DNA of 5,726 nucleotides from Chitinophagaceae bacterium (GTDB lineage: Bacteria > Bacteroidota > Bacteroidia > Chitinophagales > Chitinophagaceae). Of the stretch, positions 1-5,348 are shown piece after piece. The stretch lies in assembly GCA_019454915.1 (NCBI GenBank), contig JACFNM010000175.1, positions 1 through 5,726 on the forward strand. Direction: 5' to 3'. The notes beneath the pieces were generated by a model. That model had not been told where the DNA came from, searched no databases, and saw only the letters and a list, made by a program, of their open reading frames with translations. Numbering within the stretch: position 1 is the first letter of the stretch; every line of letters begins with the position of its first letter. The translations under genes were made by a program, and so were the position numbers.

Positions 1-32
1 TTTAGACTTATCAAAGAACTGTATTAACTTTG
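1..32 (+). promoter_or_regulatory. Bacteroidota-type promoter for ssb
   Basis: TAACTTTG at 25-32 fits the Bacteroidota primary sigma factor -7 element TAnnTTTG exactly. TTTA at 1-4 lies 20 bases upstream and could be a degenerate -33 element (consensus TTTG or TTG), although the window edge cuts the context. Transcription would start around 37-42, leaving a leader of roughly 35-40 bases before the ssb start codon. It is the only convincing match to this consensus in the intergenic DNA of the window, so it probably drives at least ssb and the DUF932 gene. Confidence 0.65.
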
Positions 33-54
33 CGGTTAATCTATATTATCCTAT

Positions 55-69
55 TCAAACTTTTAAATC
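55..69 (+). promoter_or_regulatory. Leader motif copy 1 (before ssb)
   Basis: TCAAACTTTTAAATC precedes the ssb start, with its AACTTTTAAA core beginning 19 bases before ATG. The first 13 bases are identical to the motif before the DUF932 gene. There is no Shine-Dalgarno sequence here. Bacteroidota messages generally lack one and favour A-rich leaders, so this is likely part of the ribosome-recruiting leader. Confidence 0.4.
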
Positions 70-76
70 AAAAACA

Positions 77-469
77 ATGGAAATCATTGGCAGACTGACA
101 AGGGACGCAGAAGTAAGAACCCTTGACAACGACAAACAGGTAGTGAACTTTTCGGTAGCGGTGAACGACAGCTACAGGAACAAGCAGGGAGAACGGGTTG
201 AACAAACAACCTATTTCGACTGCGCCTATTGGATAAGCATGGGCGTCGCAAAATCACTCACAAAGGGTTTGCTGGTAGAACTCTCCGGAAGGGTGAGCGC
301 AAGAGCATGGACAGGAAAAGACGGCGAAGCAAAGGCCGCACTAAACTTTCATGTATCGCAAATCAAATTTCACGGGGGCAGCAAAAAATCTGAAACAGCA
401 CAGGATGATGTCCGGGAAAACAGGGTAAAGCCTGAACTACAGGAGACCGTAGACGACCTCCCATTTTAA
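77..469 (+). CDS. ssb: Single-stranded DNA-binding protein, plasmid/phage type
   Basis: This 130-residue protein should coat single-stranded DNA during replication, recombination or transfer and recruit partner proteins. An OB-fold covers about residues 1-99: 'MEIIGRLTRDAEVR' is the first strand of SSB proteins, 'VVNFSVAVNDSYR' (22-34) the second, 'TTYFDCAYW' (44-52) carries the aromatic DNA-stacking residues, and 'LVELSGRVSARAWTGKDG' (66-83) matches the strand-loop before the last strand. A short polar linker leads to an acidic tip, 'VDDLPF' (125-130), the conserved SSB tail that binds other replication and repair proteins. It is shorter than chromosomal SSBs (about 150-180 residues), with no extra N-terminal residues and a very short linker, as in SSBs of Bacteroidota mobile elements. 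The start at 77 follows a promoter and an A-rich leader. It is first in the visible gene series and probably shares a transcript with the next gene. Confidence 0.93.
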   Translation: MEIIGRLTRDAEVRTLDNDKQVVNFSVAVNDSYRNKQGERVEQTTYFDCAYWISMGVAKSLTKGLLVELSGRVSARAWTGKDGEAKAALNFHVSQIKFHGGSKKSETAQDDVRENRVKPELQETVDDLPF

Positions 470-490
470 CGGGCATCTATTATCCATTTA

Positions 491-505
491 TCAAACTTTT
501 AAAAC
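491..505 (+). promoter_or_regulatory. Leader motif copy 2 (before DUF932 gene)
   Basis: TCAAACTTTTAAAAC repeats the ssb leader motif, with 13 identical bases. The AACTTTTAAAAC core (494-505) begins 20 bases before the ATG at 514 and is followed by an A/C-only stretch. The 44-base gap after ssb has no recognisable promoter and no Shine-Dalgarno sequence, so the motif probably acts in translation of a shared transcript. Confidence 0.4.
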
Positions 506-513
506 AAAACAAC

Positions 514-1587
514 ATGGCACATAATCTTAATTTCAACAGCAAAACAGGGCAGTATTCATTTTTCAGCGTAAAAGAAAAGGCATGGCACGGCCTGGGGCAA
601 ATCGTACAGGACTACCCCACCAGTGCAGAAGCCATCAAACACGCCGGGCTTGATTACGAGGTGATTAAAGTTCCGTTGGTTACAGGAGGTACAGAAGTAT
701 CTATTTCAGAAGATGGTGAGCTTATTGACCTTAACGGTATTACGATACCCGACCAGTTCGCCACTGTTAGAGCAGATACCAAAATGCCATTTGGTACGGT
801 AGGTAAGGATTACCATATTGTACAGAACCGGGAAGCCTTCGCCTTTTTTGACGCTATAGTAGGTGGTGGCGATGGCATACTGTACGAGACAGCAGGCGCA
901 TTAGGAAACGGCGAACGCATATTTATTACGGCGAAGCTGCCCGACTACATTCGGGTTGGCAATGGCGATGACGTTACCGAAAAATATATCTTCCTGACTA
1001 CTTCGCACGATGGTAGCGGCAGCATTACCGCAGCATTTACCCCAATAAGAATCGTTTGCAGAAACACGCTTAATGCAGCCATGCAGAGCATGAGCAATGT
1101 TGTACGCATCAAACACACGTCCGGTGCAAAGGAAAGGCTGGAAAACGCCCACAAGGTGCTGGGAATAGCCAACACCCTTAGCAACCAGCTACAGGACATT
1201 TTCAACCAGTGGGCTAAGGTGCGTATAACAGACCATGAAGTGAAAAGGCTTATACAGCTTGCATTATCACCCAATGACAAGGCAACAAAGAACATAAGGC
1301 AGGGCAACGAGGATGAACTTTCCACGGTGTTTAAAAATCAGGTAGATGATGCCTTTGCCTATGCAATGGTAAGCGATACACAGCAGATGGAAACCACAAA
1401 AGGAACGCTGTTCGGCGCATACAATGCAGTGACCGGGTATTTTCAAAATGTATGCAGCTACCAGAGTGAAGAACTGAAACTGCAATCTATTGTACTTGGA
1501 GGTACAGCGCTCACAAAAACACAGAAAGCATTTGATTTATGCACCTCATTTGAGAAGATAGGCGCAGACACTTTTCAACTGAATTAA
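514..1587 (+). CDS. DUF932 phage/plasmid-like protein
   Basis: This 357-residue protein belongs to the DUF932 group of phage/plasmid-like proteins (TIGR03299 type), whose biochemical role is unknown. The signature features are present: 'AWHGLG' near the N-terminus (residues 23-28), 'GTVGKDYHIVQN' (94-105), and the central block 'TTSHDGSGS' followed by 'FTPIRIVCRNTL' (162-186), the most conserved part of the family. Full length is normal, and no frameshift or missing segment is visible. The protein has no signal peptide or membrane segment and should be cytoplasmic. Such genes are typical of plasmids, prophages and integrative elements and often lie near ssb or recombination genes, as here. 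It lies 44 bases after ssb and ends 14 bases before a strong terminator hairpin, so these two genes probably form one transcription unit. The family assignment is strong; a role in element DNA maintenance is only inferred from context. Confidence 0.9.
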   Translation: MAHNLNFNSKTGQYSFFSVKEKAWHGLGQIVQDYPTSAEAIKHAGLDYEVIKVPLVTGGTEVSISEDGELIDLNGITIPDQFATVRADTKMPFGTVGKDYHIVQNREAFAFFDAIVGGGDGILYETAGALGNGERIFITAKLPDYIRVGNGDDVTEKYIFLTTSHDGSGSITAAFTPIRIVCRNTLNAAMQSMSNVVRIKHTSGAKERLENAHKVLGIANTLSNQLQDIFNQWAKVRITDHEVKRLIQLALSPNDKATKNIRQGNEDELSTVFKNQVDDAFAYAMVSDTQQMETTKGTLFGAYNAVTGYFQNVCSYQSEELKLQSIVLGGTALTKTQKAFDLCTSFEKIGADTFQLN

Positions 1588-1601
1588 TAACACAAAAACA
1601 G

Positions 1602-1629
1602 GCAGGGCGGTAAACGCCGCCCTGCTTTT
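1602..1629 (+). terminator. Intrinsic terminator after DUF932 gene
   Basis: GCAGGGCGG (1602-1610) and CCGCCCTGC (1617-1625) form a perfect 9-bp GC-rich stem around a six-base loop (TAAACG), followed directly by TTTT (1626-1629). It starts 14 bases after the DUF932 stop codon and is the only hairpin in the window with the strength and T-tract of a rho-independent terminator for the + strand. The T-tract is short, so some read-through into the following genes is possible. Confidence 0.8.
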
Positions 1630-1645
1630 ATGAAAATACAATACG

Positions 1646-2080
1646 ATGGAACAGAGTTTAAATTTTTCAATACAAAATCTGCTATACCAAAAAAAGGATG
1701 GCAATATCTGTGGTGCAATGTCGCCCTTGCTGTTTGCAAAAGAAATAGCAGCACAGCAACAGGTCAAATTTAACCGTCTTGCCCGTGTATGGTTTGAAGA
1801 TGAACGCATACACCAGCACCGGGAAGATGGTGGCTATACAGGGCATGATACATTGATAATCGGTACTCAATATGAAAATGACCTGTGGTTAAGTCTTTGG
1901 GTTGATTCAGGGACAGGAGGTATTCCCGTTGCCATGTGTTACAAGTCAGACAGGCAAACAGTTTGTACGCCCATTTATTTTAAAAAATCATTTGCTGCAA
2001 AATTGAACGCTGAACAAATTGGAAAGATATTCAACCACATTTTCAGCAACCCGGAGACAATAGCCATTGAAAAGGAATAG
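1646..2080 (+). CDS. Hypothetical protein, 144 residues
   Basis: I do not recognise the family. The product is a soluble-looking protein with no signal peptide or membrane segment. Residues 1-50 resemble a helical region ('LLFAKEIAAQQQVKFNRLARVWFEDERI'). The middle is rich in aromatic residues and glycine ('DGGYTGHDTLIIGTQYENDLWLSLWVDSGTGGIP', 61-94) and suggests a small alpha/beta fold, and the C-terminus looks like an amphipathic helix ('LNAEQIGKIFNHIF', 120-133). The start at 1646 is preceded by AATACG, the same context as before the gene at 2828, and by no Shine-Dalgarno sequence. It starts just after a strong terminator with no recognisable promoter between, so it may depend on read-through or a promoter I cannot see. 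It ends five bases before the next gene, which suggests joint expression with it. It is probably an accessory gene of the mobile element. Confidence 0.75.
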   Translation: MEQSLNFSIQNLLYQKKDGNICGAMSPLLFAKEIAAQQQVKFNRLARVWFEDERIHQHREDGGYTGHDTLIIGTQYENDLWLSLWVDSGTGGIPVAMCYKSDRQTVCTPIYFKKSFAAKLNAEQIGKIFNHIFSNPETIAIEKE

Positions 2081-2085
2081 GATTA

Positions 2086-2775
2086 ATGAATACTAAAAAA
2101 CAGATTATGAAACAGGTTACAATTGAACTATACCAGTTTTCAGAACTGGATGATACGGCTAAAAATACAGCCCTTGACAAAATGCGCCATACAAATTTAG
2201 ATTATGGCTGGTGGGATTTTGTATATGACGATTTTAAAACCATTGCTGAATTTGTCGGCATTGCTGTTGACCTGAACAAATGCTATTTCTCCGGCTTTTA
2301 TCATCAGGGACAGGGCAGTAGCTTCACCGCTTCAGTGGACATTAAAAAGCTGTTGCAGGGAGTGCAAACAAAAGCATGGAAAGAACATGCCCCGGATGCT
2401 AAACTCAACTTCCCTGCAATGGATATTGATAAGCGAATTTTGGACTTAATTCAGCGGGATATTATTGATACATGGGCACAGGTTAAGCCAACAAACCGGG
2501 AAATCGCTATAACTGTATCAATAGATTTCAATTTTTCCTATAACAGGTGCAAAAATTATAACTGCATTGAAGACGAATTATCCCGGCTTGAAGAAGATAT
2601 AGCGGAAGTCTGTAAAGAACTCAACCACTTTTTATTTGCGTCCCTTCAAAGAGAATATGAATACCAGTGCAGCGATATTGCCGTAGCGCAAACCATTGAA
2701 GCAAATGAATACAGCTTTACCGCAGATGGCCGCCCGGCAGACTGTATAGAAAGATTAACAACGCAAACAACGTAA
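2086..2775 (+). CDS. Phage/plasmid-type protein with AK..AL and FSGF-QGQGSSF motifs
   Basis: This 229-residue protein resembles a widespread but uncharacterised group of phage and plasmid proteins. Their N-terminus reads roughly 'M-K-x-V-T-I-x-x-Y-x-F-x-E-L-s-d-x-A-K-x-x-A', they carry a tryptophan-rich 'DYGWWDFVYDDF' segment (39-50), and then a block of the form 'FSGFxxQGxGxSF' (68-80 here: 'FSGFYHQGQGSSF'). The C-terminal part ('EYEYQCSDIAVAQTIEANEYSFTADGRP', 190-217) also fits. I recognise this pattern from memory, not from a search, and know of no established function. The first ATG (2086) is used, but the ATG at 2107 (Met8) would give the more typical N-terminus 'MKQVTIELYQF' and has an A-rich leader (ACTAAAAAAC at 2092-2101), so it is a serious alternative. 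The gene follows the previous one by five bases and is probably translationally linked to it. No membrane segments are seen; a helical charged stretch covers 161-180. Confidence 0.8.
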   Translation: MNTKKQIMKQVTIELYQFSELDDTAKNTALDKMRHTNLDYGWWDFVYDDFKTIAEFVGIAVDLNKCYFSGFYHQGQGSSFTASVDIKKLLQGVQTKAWKEHAPDAKLNFPAMDIDKRILDLIQRDIIDTWAQVKPTNREIAITVSIDFNFSYNRCKNYNCIEDELSRLEEDIAEVCKELNHFLFASLQREYEYQCSDIAVAQTIEANEYSFTADGRPADCIERLTTQTT

Positions 2776-2790
2776 GATTTAAAATTACCC

Positions 2791-2815
2791 GGCGACCGAT
2801 TTCAAATCGGTCACC
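2791..2815. repeat. Near-perfect palindrome between genes
   Basis: GACCGATTT and AAATCGGTC (2794-2812) are perfect inverted repeats around a single C at 2803. The symmetry extends to GG at 2791-2792 and CC at 2814-2815, with one mismatch. As RNA it would form a 7-bp stem with a TTCAA loop, or a longer one with the outer pairs. It is not followed by a T-tract on either strand, so it does not look like an intrinsic terminator. It could be a dimeric repressor's operator, a short palindromic repeat of the genome, or an RNA stability or processing element. It starts 16 bases after one stop codon and ends 12 bases before the next start. Confidence 0.7.
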
Positions 2816-2827
2816 ACAAAAAATACG

Positions 2828-3253
2828 ATGATGAGACCATTAAAACAAATGAACAATTTTGACAGGGGCGAATTACTCTGCCGCTTGTTTCCCGAAGAAT
2901 TAGCAAACACGCTGGACAGTATAGAACGGCAATGCAAATATTTTCAGAAAAATGAAAATGCTTTCCGGGAAGGCTGGCAACAGAAAGGGTTTTTTACCGC
3001 CTCCTTTTGGTACAATCTTGTTCAGGATACCTACAAAAGAATCAACAGGCAGCAAAAGGAATTGAGTATACGCCCACGCTGGTTTGCAGACCAGTTTTTT
3101 GACGGGCATAACGCTTTATTTACCGTGTACTGCCTGATAGAATATGCGGCAGAAACGGGATGCAGCTATAAGCTAAGACAGGCAATACACCTGTTTTTTG
3201 GTGAAGAAAAATTATTGCAATTAACCTTTAAACCAATCAACAACAACTTTTAA
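2828..3253 (+). CDS. Conserved-looking hypothetical protein, 141 residues
   Basis: I have no named family for this protein, though its sequence looks well folded and similar genes seem to accompany Bacteroidota PRTRC loci (from memory, unverified). It is rich in aromatic and charged residues, probably mostly helical and cytoplasmic. Distinct blocks are 'LLCRLFPEELANTLDSIERQCKYF' (16-39), 'WQQKGFFTASFWYNLVQDTYKRI' (50-72), 'RPRWFADQFFDGHNALFTVYCLIEYA' (82-107) and 'LRQAIHLFFGEEKLLQL' (116-132). The 'RPRWFADQFFDGHNALF' segment with its Arg, Trp, Asp and His looks the most constrained, but no known catalytic motif is evident. Possible starts are 2828, 2831 and 2849 (Met8); 2828 is preceded by AATACG, exactly as is the start at 1646. 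A palindrome lies just upstream. Its stop codon sits inside the leader motif of the PRTRC E gene, ten bases before that start, so the two are probably co-expressed. Confidence 0.8.
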   Translation: MMRPLKQMNNFDRGELLCRLFPEELANTLDSIERQCKYFQKNENAFREGWQQKGFFTASFWYNLVQDTYKRINRQQKELSIRPRWFADQFFDGHNALFTVYCLIEYAAETGCSYKLRQAIHLFFGEEKLLQLTFKPINNNF

Positions 3254-3256
3254 AAC
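3244..3256 (+). promoter_or_regulatory. Leader motif copy 3 (before PRTRC E)
   Basis: CAACTTTTAAAAC contains AACTTTTAAAAC (3245-3256), identical over 12 bases to the motif before the DUF932 gene. It begins 19 bases before the ATG at 3264. Unusually it overlaps the end of the upstream coding region: the TAA stop at 3251-3253 is part of the motif. Confidence 0.4.
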
Positions 3257-3263
3257 TACACGA

Positions 3264-3899
3264 ATGAACACTAATTTTTTTAACCAGATAGCGCAATTGG
3301 ACATCACGGGACAGCTACACCTGATTATTGCAAAAGCCGGACAGGGAAATTTGGTTGTTTCCGTATTGCCAAAAAATGATGCATGCGGAGATAATGCAAA
3401 AAATATCATTATGCCCTATAACTTAACCGGGACGGCGCAGGAACTGGACGAACGGTTTTTTGAAAATATTACTGCTCCCGTAAAAGCTGCTTCCGGCTTA
3501 ATGTGCAATATGGCAGCGTATATGAAGCAATTAGAGGTGGCGCAAAGACAATCTGCAATGGAAAAGGGGAAAGCTGACAAAGAGAAAAAAGAGCAGGACA
3601 CAAAAGAAAAGAGATTTAAAGACCTCCTGCAAAAAGTGGATGAACTCGAAAAAAACGGCAGGTTCAGGGAAGCCTGGACAAAGCTTCCGGATCCCGCTTT
3701 GTTCCCCGAACAGGCAGAAGTTATCCGTAAGCGCAGGACGGCCTTATCAGGCAAGTTTTCACCGGATTTATTTGACGATGCAGAAACGGAAATAACACAG
3801 GAAAAACCGGTTGAAAACTATTCCTTAGAAGATCGTTCTGTAGATGAATTACCGGAGGATGAAGACGAAGATTGGGAAGATGATAACCAATCCGCATAA
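3264..3899 (+). CDS. PRTRC system protein E
   Basis: The 211-residue product matches protein E of the PRTRC cassette, a conserved plasmid or element gene set whose function is unknown. The N-terminal domain (about 1-80) shows the family pattern: 'MNTNFFNQIAQLDITGQLHLIIAKAGQGNLVVSVLP', then 'NIIMPYNLTGTAQELDERFFENITAP' (47-72). A lysine- and glutamate-rich segment at about 88-131 is a probable long helix or coiled coil. After it comes 'GRFREAWTKLPDPALFPEQAEVIRKRR' (132-158). The protein ends in a strongly acidic tail (189-208, 'DELPEDEDEDWEDD'), possibly a protein-interaction or DNA-mimicking tail (inference). It opens the PRTRC block and lies 26 bases before protein C, the usual order for the system. 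It has no signal peptide or membrane segment. The assignment rests on recognition of the N-terminal domain and on the neighbours C and B. Confidence 0.88.
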   Translation: MNTNFFNQIAQLDITGQLHLIIAKAGQGNLVVSVLPKNDACGDNAKNIIMPYNLTGTAQELDERFFENITAPVKAASGLMCNMAAYMKQLEVAQRQSAMEKGKADKEKKEQDTKEKRFKDLLQKVDELEKNGRFREAWTKLPDPALFPEQAEVIRKRRTALSGKFSPDLFDDAETEITQEKPVENYSLEDRSVDELPEDEDEDWEDDNQSA

Positions 3900-3904
3900 T
3901 TCAA

Positions 3905-3918
3905 TCAACATTAAAAAC
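3905..3918 (+). promoter_or_regulatory. Leader motif copy 4, diverged (before PRTRC C)
   Basis: TCAACATTAAAAAC has AACATTAAAAAC (3907-3918), two differences from AACTTTTAAAAC, and starts 19 bases before the ATG at 3926. The spacing is the same as for copies 1 and 3. It is the weakest of the four copies, and any A/T-rich leader could reach this similarity by chance. Confidence 0.3.
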
Positions 3919-3925
3919 AAAAGCC

Positions 3926-4144
3926 ATGTTATTAGCAACACAGTTAGAAAGGGTATTTATTGTTACCGACAAAGGGCAGGAAATTAAACTGACAGACCCG
4001 GAACCGAAATGGAGTGTGGAATCTGTAATGAATTTTTACGCCAATACCTACCCAATGCTTACCACAGCAAAAGTATCTGCCCCCAAAATTCAGGATGATA
4101 CAGTACTGTACAGGTTTGAAAGCGTAATGGGTACGAAAGGGTAA
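3926..4144 (+). CDS. PRTRC system protein C, ubiquitin-like
   Basis: This 72-residue protein is PRTRC system protein C, of the prokaryotic ubiquitin-like group (Prok_Ub). Its role would be that of a small modifier, activated by the ThiF-type E1 and passed to the E2-like protein B; this is a prediction from the family, not demonstrated. The layout fits a compact beta-grasp fold: a strand pair around 'LERVFIVTDKGQEIKL' (7-22), the conserved 'DPEPKWSVESVMNFYANTYPMLTTAKV' (24-50) with the main helix at about 29-41, and closing strands around 'DTVLYRFESVMGTKG' (58-72). The very C-terminal residue is glycine ('GTKG'), as needed for activation by an E1 without prior trimming. Length and both ends match other family members. 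It lies between E and the F-position gene, the standard order. It has no signal peptide. Confidence 0.93.
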   Translation: MLLATQLERVFIVTDKGQEIKLTDPEPKWSVESVMNFYANTYPMLTTAKVSAPKIQDDTVLYRFESVMGTKG

Positions 4145-4192
4145 CAATCTGCCAGCCCAGGTAGGGCATTTTAAAAGGTCAATCTAAATAAT

Positions 4193-5338
4193 ATGAACCA
4201 TGCAATTGTATATAGTGGGGAACTCAATAGAACTGCCCCAAAAGCCGAAGCAAAGAAGGCTGCACCTGCAGTTGGGGCAGTTTGCAGACTGGATGAAACG
4301 CCCCAAAGACGCCGCAGAAACACGCAGGGACAAACAGAAATCTGTTCCGGTAGCGATGCTGCCAATGGTTTTCTAAAATGTTTGTTCCTGCCTAAACTGA
4401 AAGAAAGAAGAACTATACAGGATAGTAAGAAAGCAAAAAAAACGGAAAGGGATTTTTACAAGTCCCTTTTCCAACTGGCAATACATTATAATATACAACC
4501 CATGCAGACCCGGCAATATGGTTATCCGTATAGTATTGCTTTGGCATTGGACGATATACGACACCAGCTAATGAATAAAATAGAACATTGGGAAGGTATC
4601 AGACTATTACAGGATAGCAGGAAAACATTTATTGAAAGTACAGAACGATATAACACAGGCGCAACTCTGTTCTACACTCCGGTAATTCCGCTTTATAAGT
4701 TGCTAAAGAACCGAAAAAGGAAGCATGCAGCACAGCTTTTATTATCCGTCTGCACCTACCTGTATAGTAAAGCAGATGTTCCGTATTACCGGCAGGAAAA
4801 CAGTTTTCTCTATTGGCAATATGAAATGTTGAAGGAATGGATATTAAACGATGAACACACAGACGAAACCACCAGTTACCTGTGCGAAATTCAACAGGCT
4901 GAATATATAGGGGACTGTATGGAAAAAAAGATTTGCAATTCCGCCAATTTAAAAGCGTTCAAACAGCGACTGACAAAATTTACTCCCAAAGATGCTTTTG
5001 ACAATGATTGTTGGAACCTGGCAGGCGAAGCCTTTTGCCTGTATAATAAATATCCTGATACGAGTATTTTCAAAAATGCAATGCCCAATGGTGAGGGTGA
5101 CATGGATAATGTAGTAACAATGGATAGGTATGTTTCCTTTTGCGCGGATGGAAAAGGCTGGCTAAATGAAAATCTTGAGCAAACGGTAGATTCCGAACTA
5201 AGCCAGTACGGACAGGTAGAAGAACCCATGATTGTAAAGCATTTTAACGGTAAAACGATAACGAATAATTCCTTTGACTTTGAAACCCGGATTTTCAGCC
5301 TTGTTGAGGAACTCGCATATTTATTGAAAAACCATTAA
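4193..5338 (+). CDS. Unrecognised protein in the PRTRC F position
   Basis: This 381-residue protein lies between PRTRC C and B, where protein F lies in proteobacterial cassettes. I see no clear sequence match to protein F, so only the position is equivalent; it may be a Bacteroidota-specific component. Residues 1-60 are basic, low in complexity and probably disordered ('KAEAKKAAPAVGA', 'RRRRN'). The folded part appears to start near 'FLPKLKERR' (65-73). It is mostly helical, with blocks 'FYKSLFQLAIHYNIQP' (88-103), 'YGYPYSIALALDDIRHQL' (109-126), 'HAAQLLLSVCTYLYSKADVPYYRQENSFLYWQYEML' (178-213) and 'RIFSLVEELAYLL' (366-378). There are ten cysteines scattered without a clear metal-site spacing. 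No signal peptide or true membrane segment is seen. An in-frame TAA at 4172 limits the start, and the only other in-frame ATG is at 4502 (Met104). The first 90 bases hold an inverted repeat. It ends ten bases before protein B. Confidence 0.85.
   Translation: MNHAIVYSGELNRTAPKAEAKKAAPAVGAVCRLDETPQRRRRNTQGQTEICSGSDAANGFLKCLFLPKLKERRTIQDSKKAKKTERDFYKSLFQLAIHYNIQPMQTRQYGYPYSIALALDDIRHQLMNKIEHWEGIRLLQDSRKTFIESTERYNTGATLFYTPVIPLYKLLKNRKRKHAAQLLLSVCTYLYSKADVPYYRQENSFLYWQYEMLKEWILNDEHTDETTSYLCEIQQAEYIGDCMEKKICNSANLKAFKQRLTKFTPKDAFDNDCWNLAGEAFCLYNKYPDTSIFKNAMPNGEGDMDNVVTMDRYVSFCADGKGWLNENLEQTVDSELSQYGQVEEPMIVKHFNGKTITNNSFDFETRIFSLVEELAYLLKNH
4231..4282 (+). repeat. Inverted repeat inside 5' end of the F-position gene
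   Basis: AACTGCCCCAA (4231-4241) and TTGGGGCAGTT (4272-4282) are perfect 11-bp inverted repeats with a 30-base spacer. The spacer itself contains AGCC (4243-4246) and GGCT (4258-4261), which could add an inner stem. The right arm can also pair with a second GCCCCAA at 4300-4306 over seven bases, giving two mutually exclusive folds. It starts 38 bases into the coding region, in the part that codes for the disordered N-terminus. Confidence 0.5.
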
Positions 5339-5348
5339 AGAATCGGAC

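Noticed and set aside
945..1325. Antisense open frames over the DUF932 gene, the longest with 126 codons
   Set aside because: The + strand has clear family motifs across the same bases. The antisense products are low in complexity, rich in Ser, Leu and Cys, and lack plausible leaders.
1630..1773. Small + strand open frame of 47 codons beginning MKIQYDGTEF, overlapping the start of the 144-residue gene
   Set aside because: It begins inside the terminator's T-tract region and is short. The overlapping frame at 1646 runs three times as long with more protein-like composition, so this is probably a chance frame.
2791..2820. Palindrome at 2791-2815 as a rho-independent terminator
   Set aside because: It is followed by an A-rich stretch and not by T, and on the opposite strand no clear T-tract follows it either.
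3416..3754. Antisense open frame of 112 codons over PRTRC E
   Set aside because: Its Ser/Phe-rich composition mirrors the Lys/Glu-rich coiled segment on the + strand, as expected for a shadow frame.
4155..4172. Hairpin GCCC-AGGTA-GGGC followed by ATTTT between PRTRC C and the next gene
   Set aside because: The stem is only four base pairs, too weak for a terminator, and it lies inside a gene series whose members are expected to be co-expressed.
4356..4380. ATG codons at 4356, 4365 and 4378 as alternative starts of the F-position gene
   Set aside because: None is in the frame of the gene. The only other in-frame ATG is at 4502, which would remove the protein-like segment at residues 65-103.
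4891..5229. Antisense open frame of 112 codons over the F-position gene
   Set aside because: It lies wholly inside a long, convincing + strand gene with tight spacing to its neighbours and has no recognisable motif.
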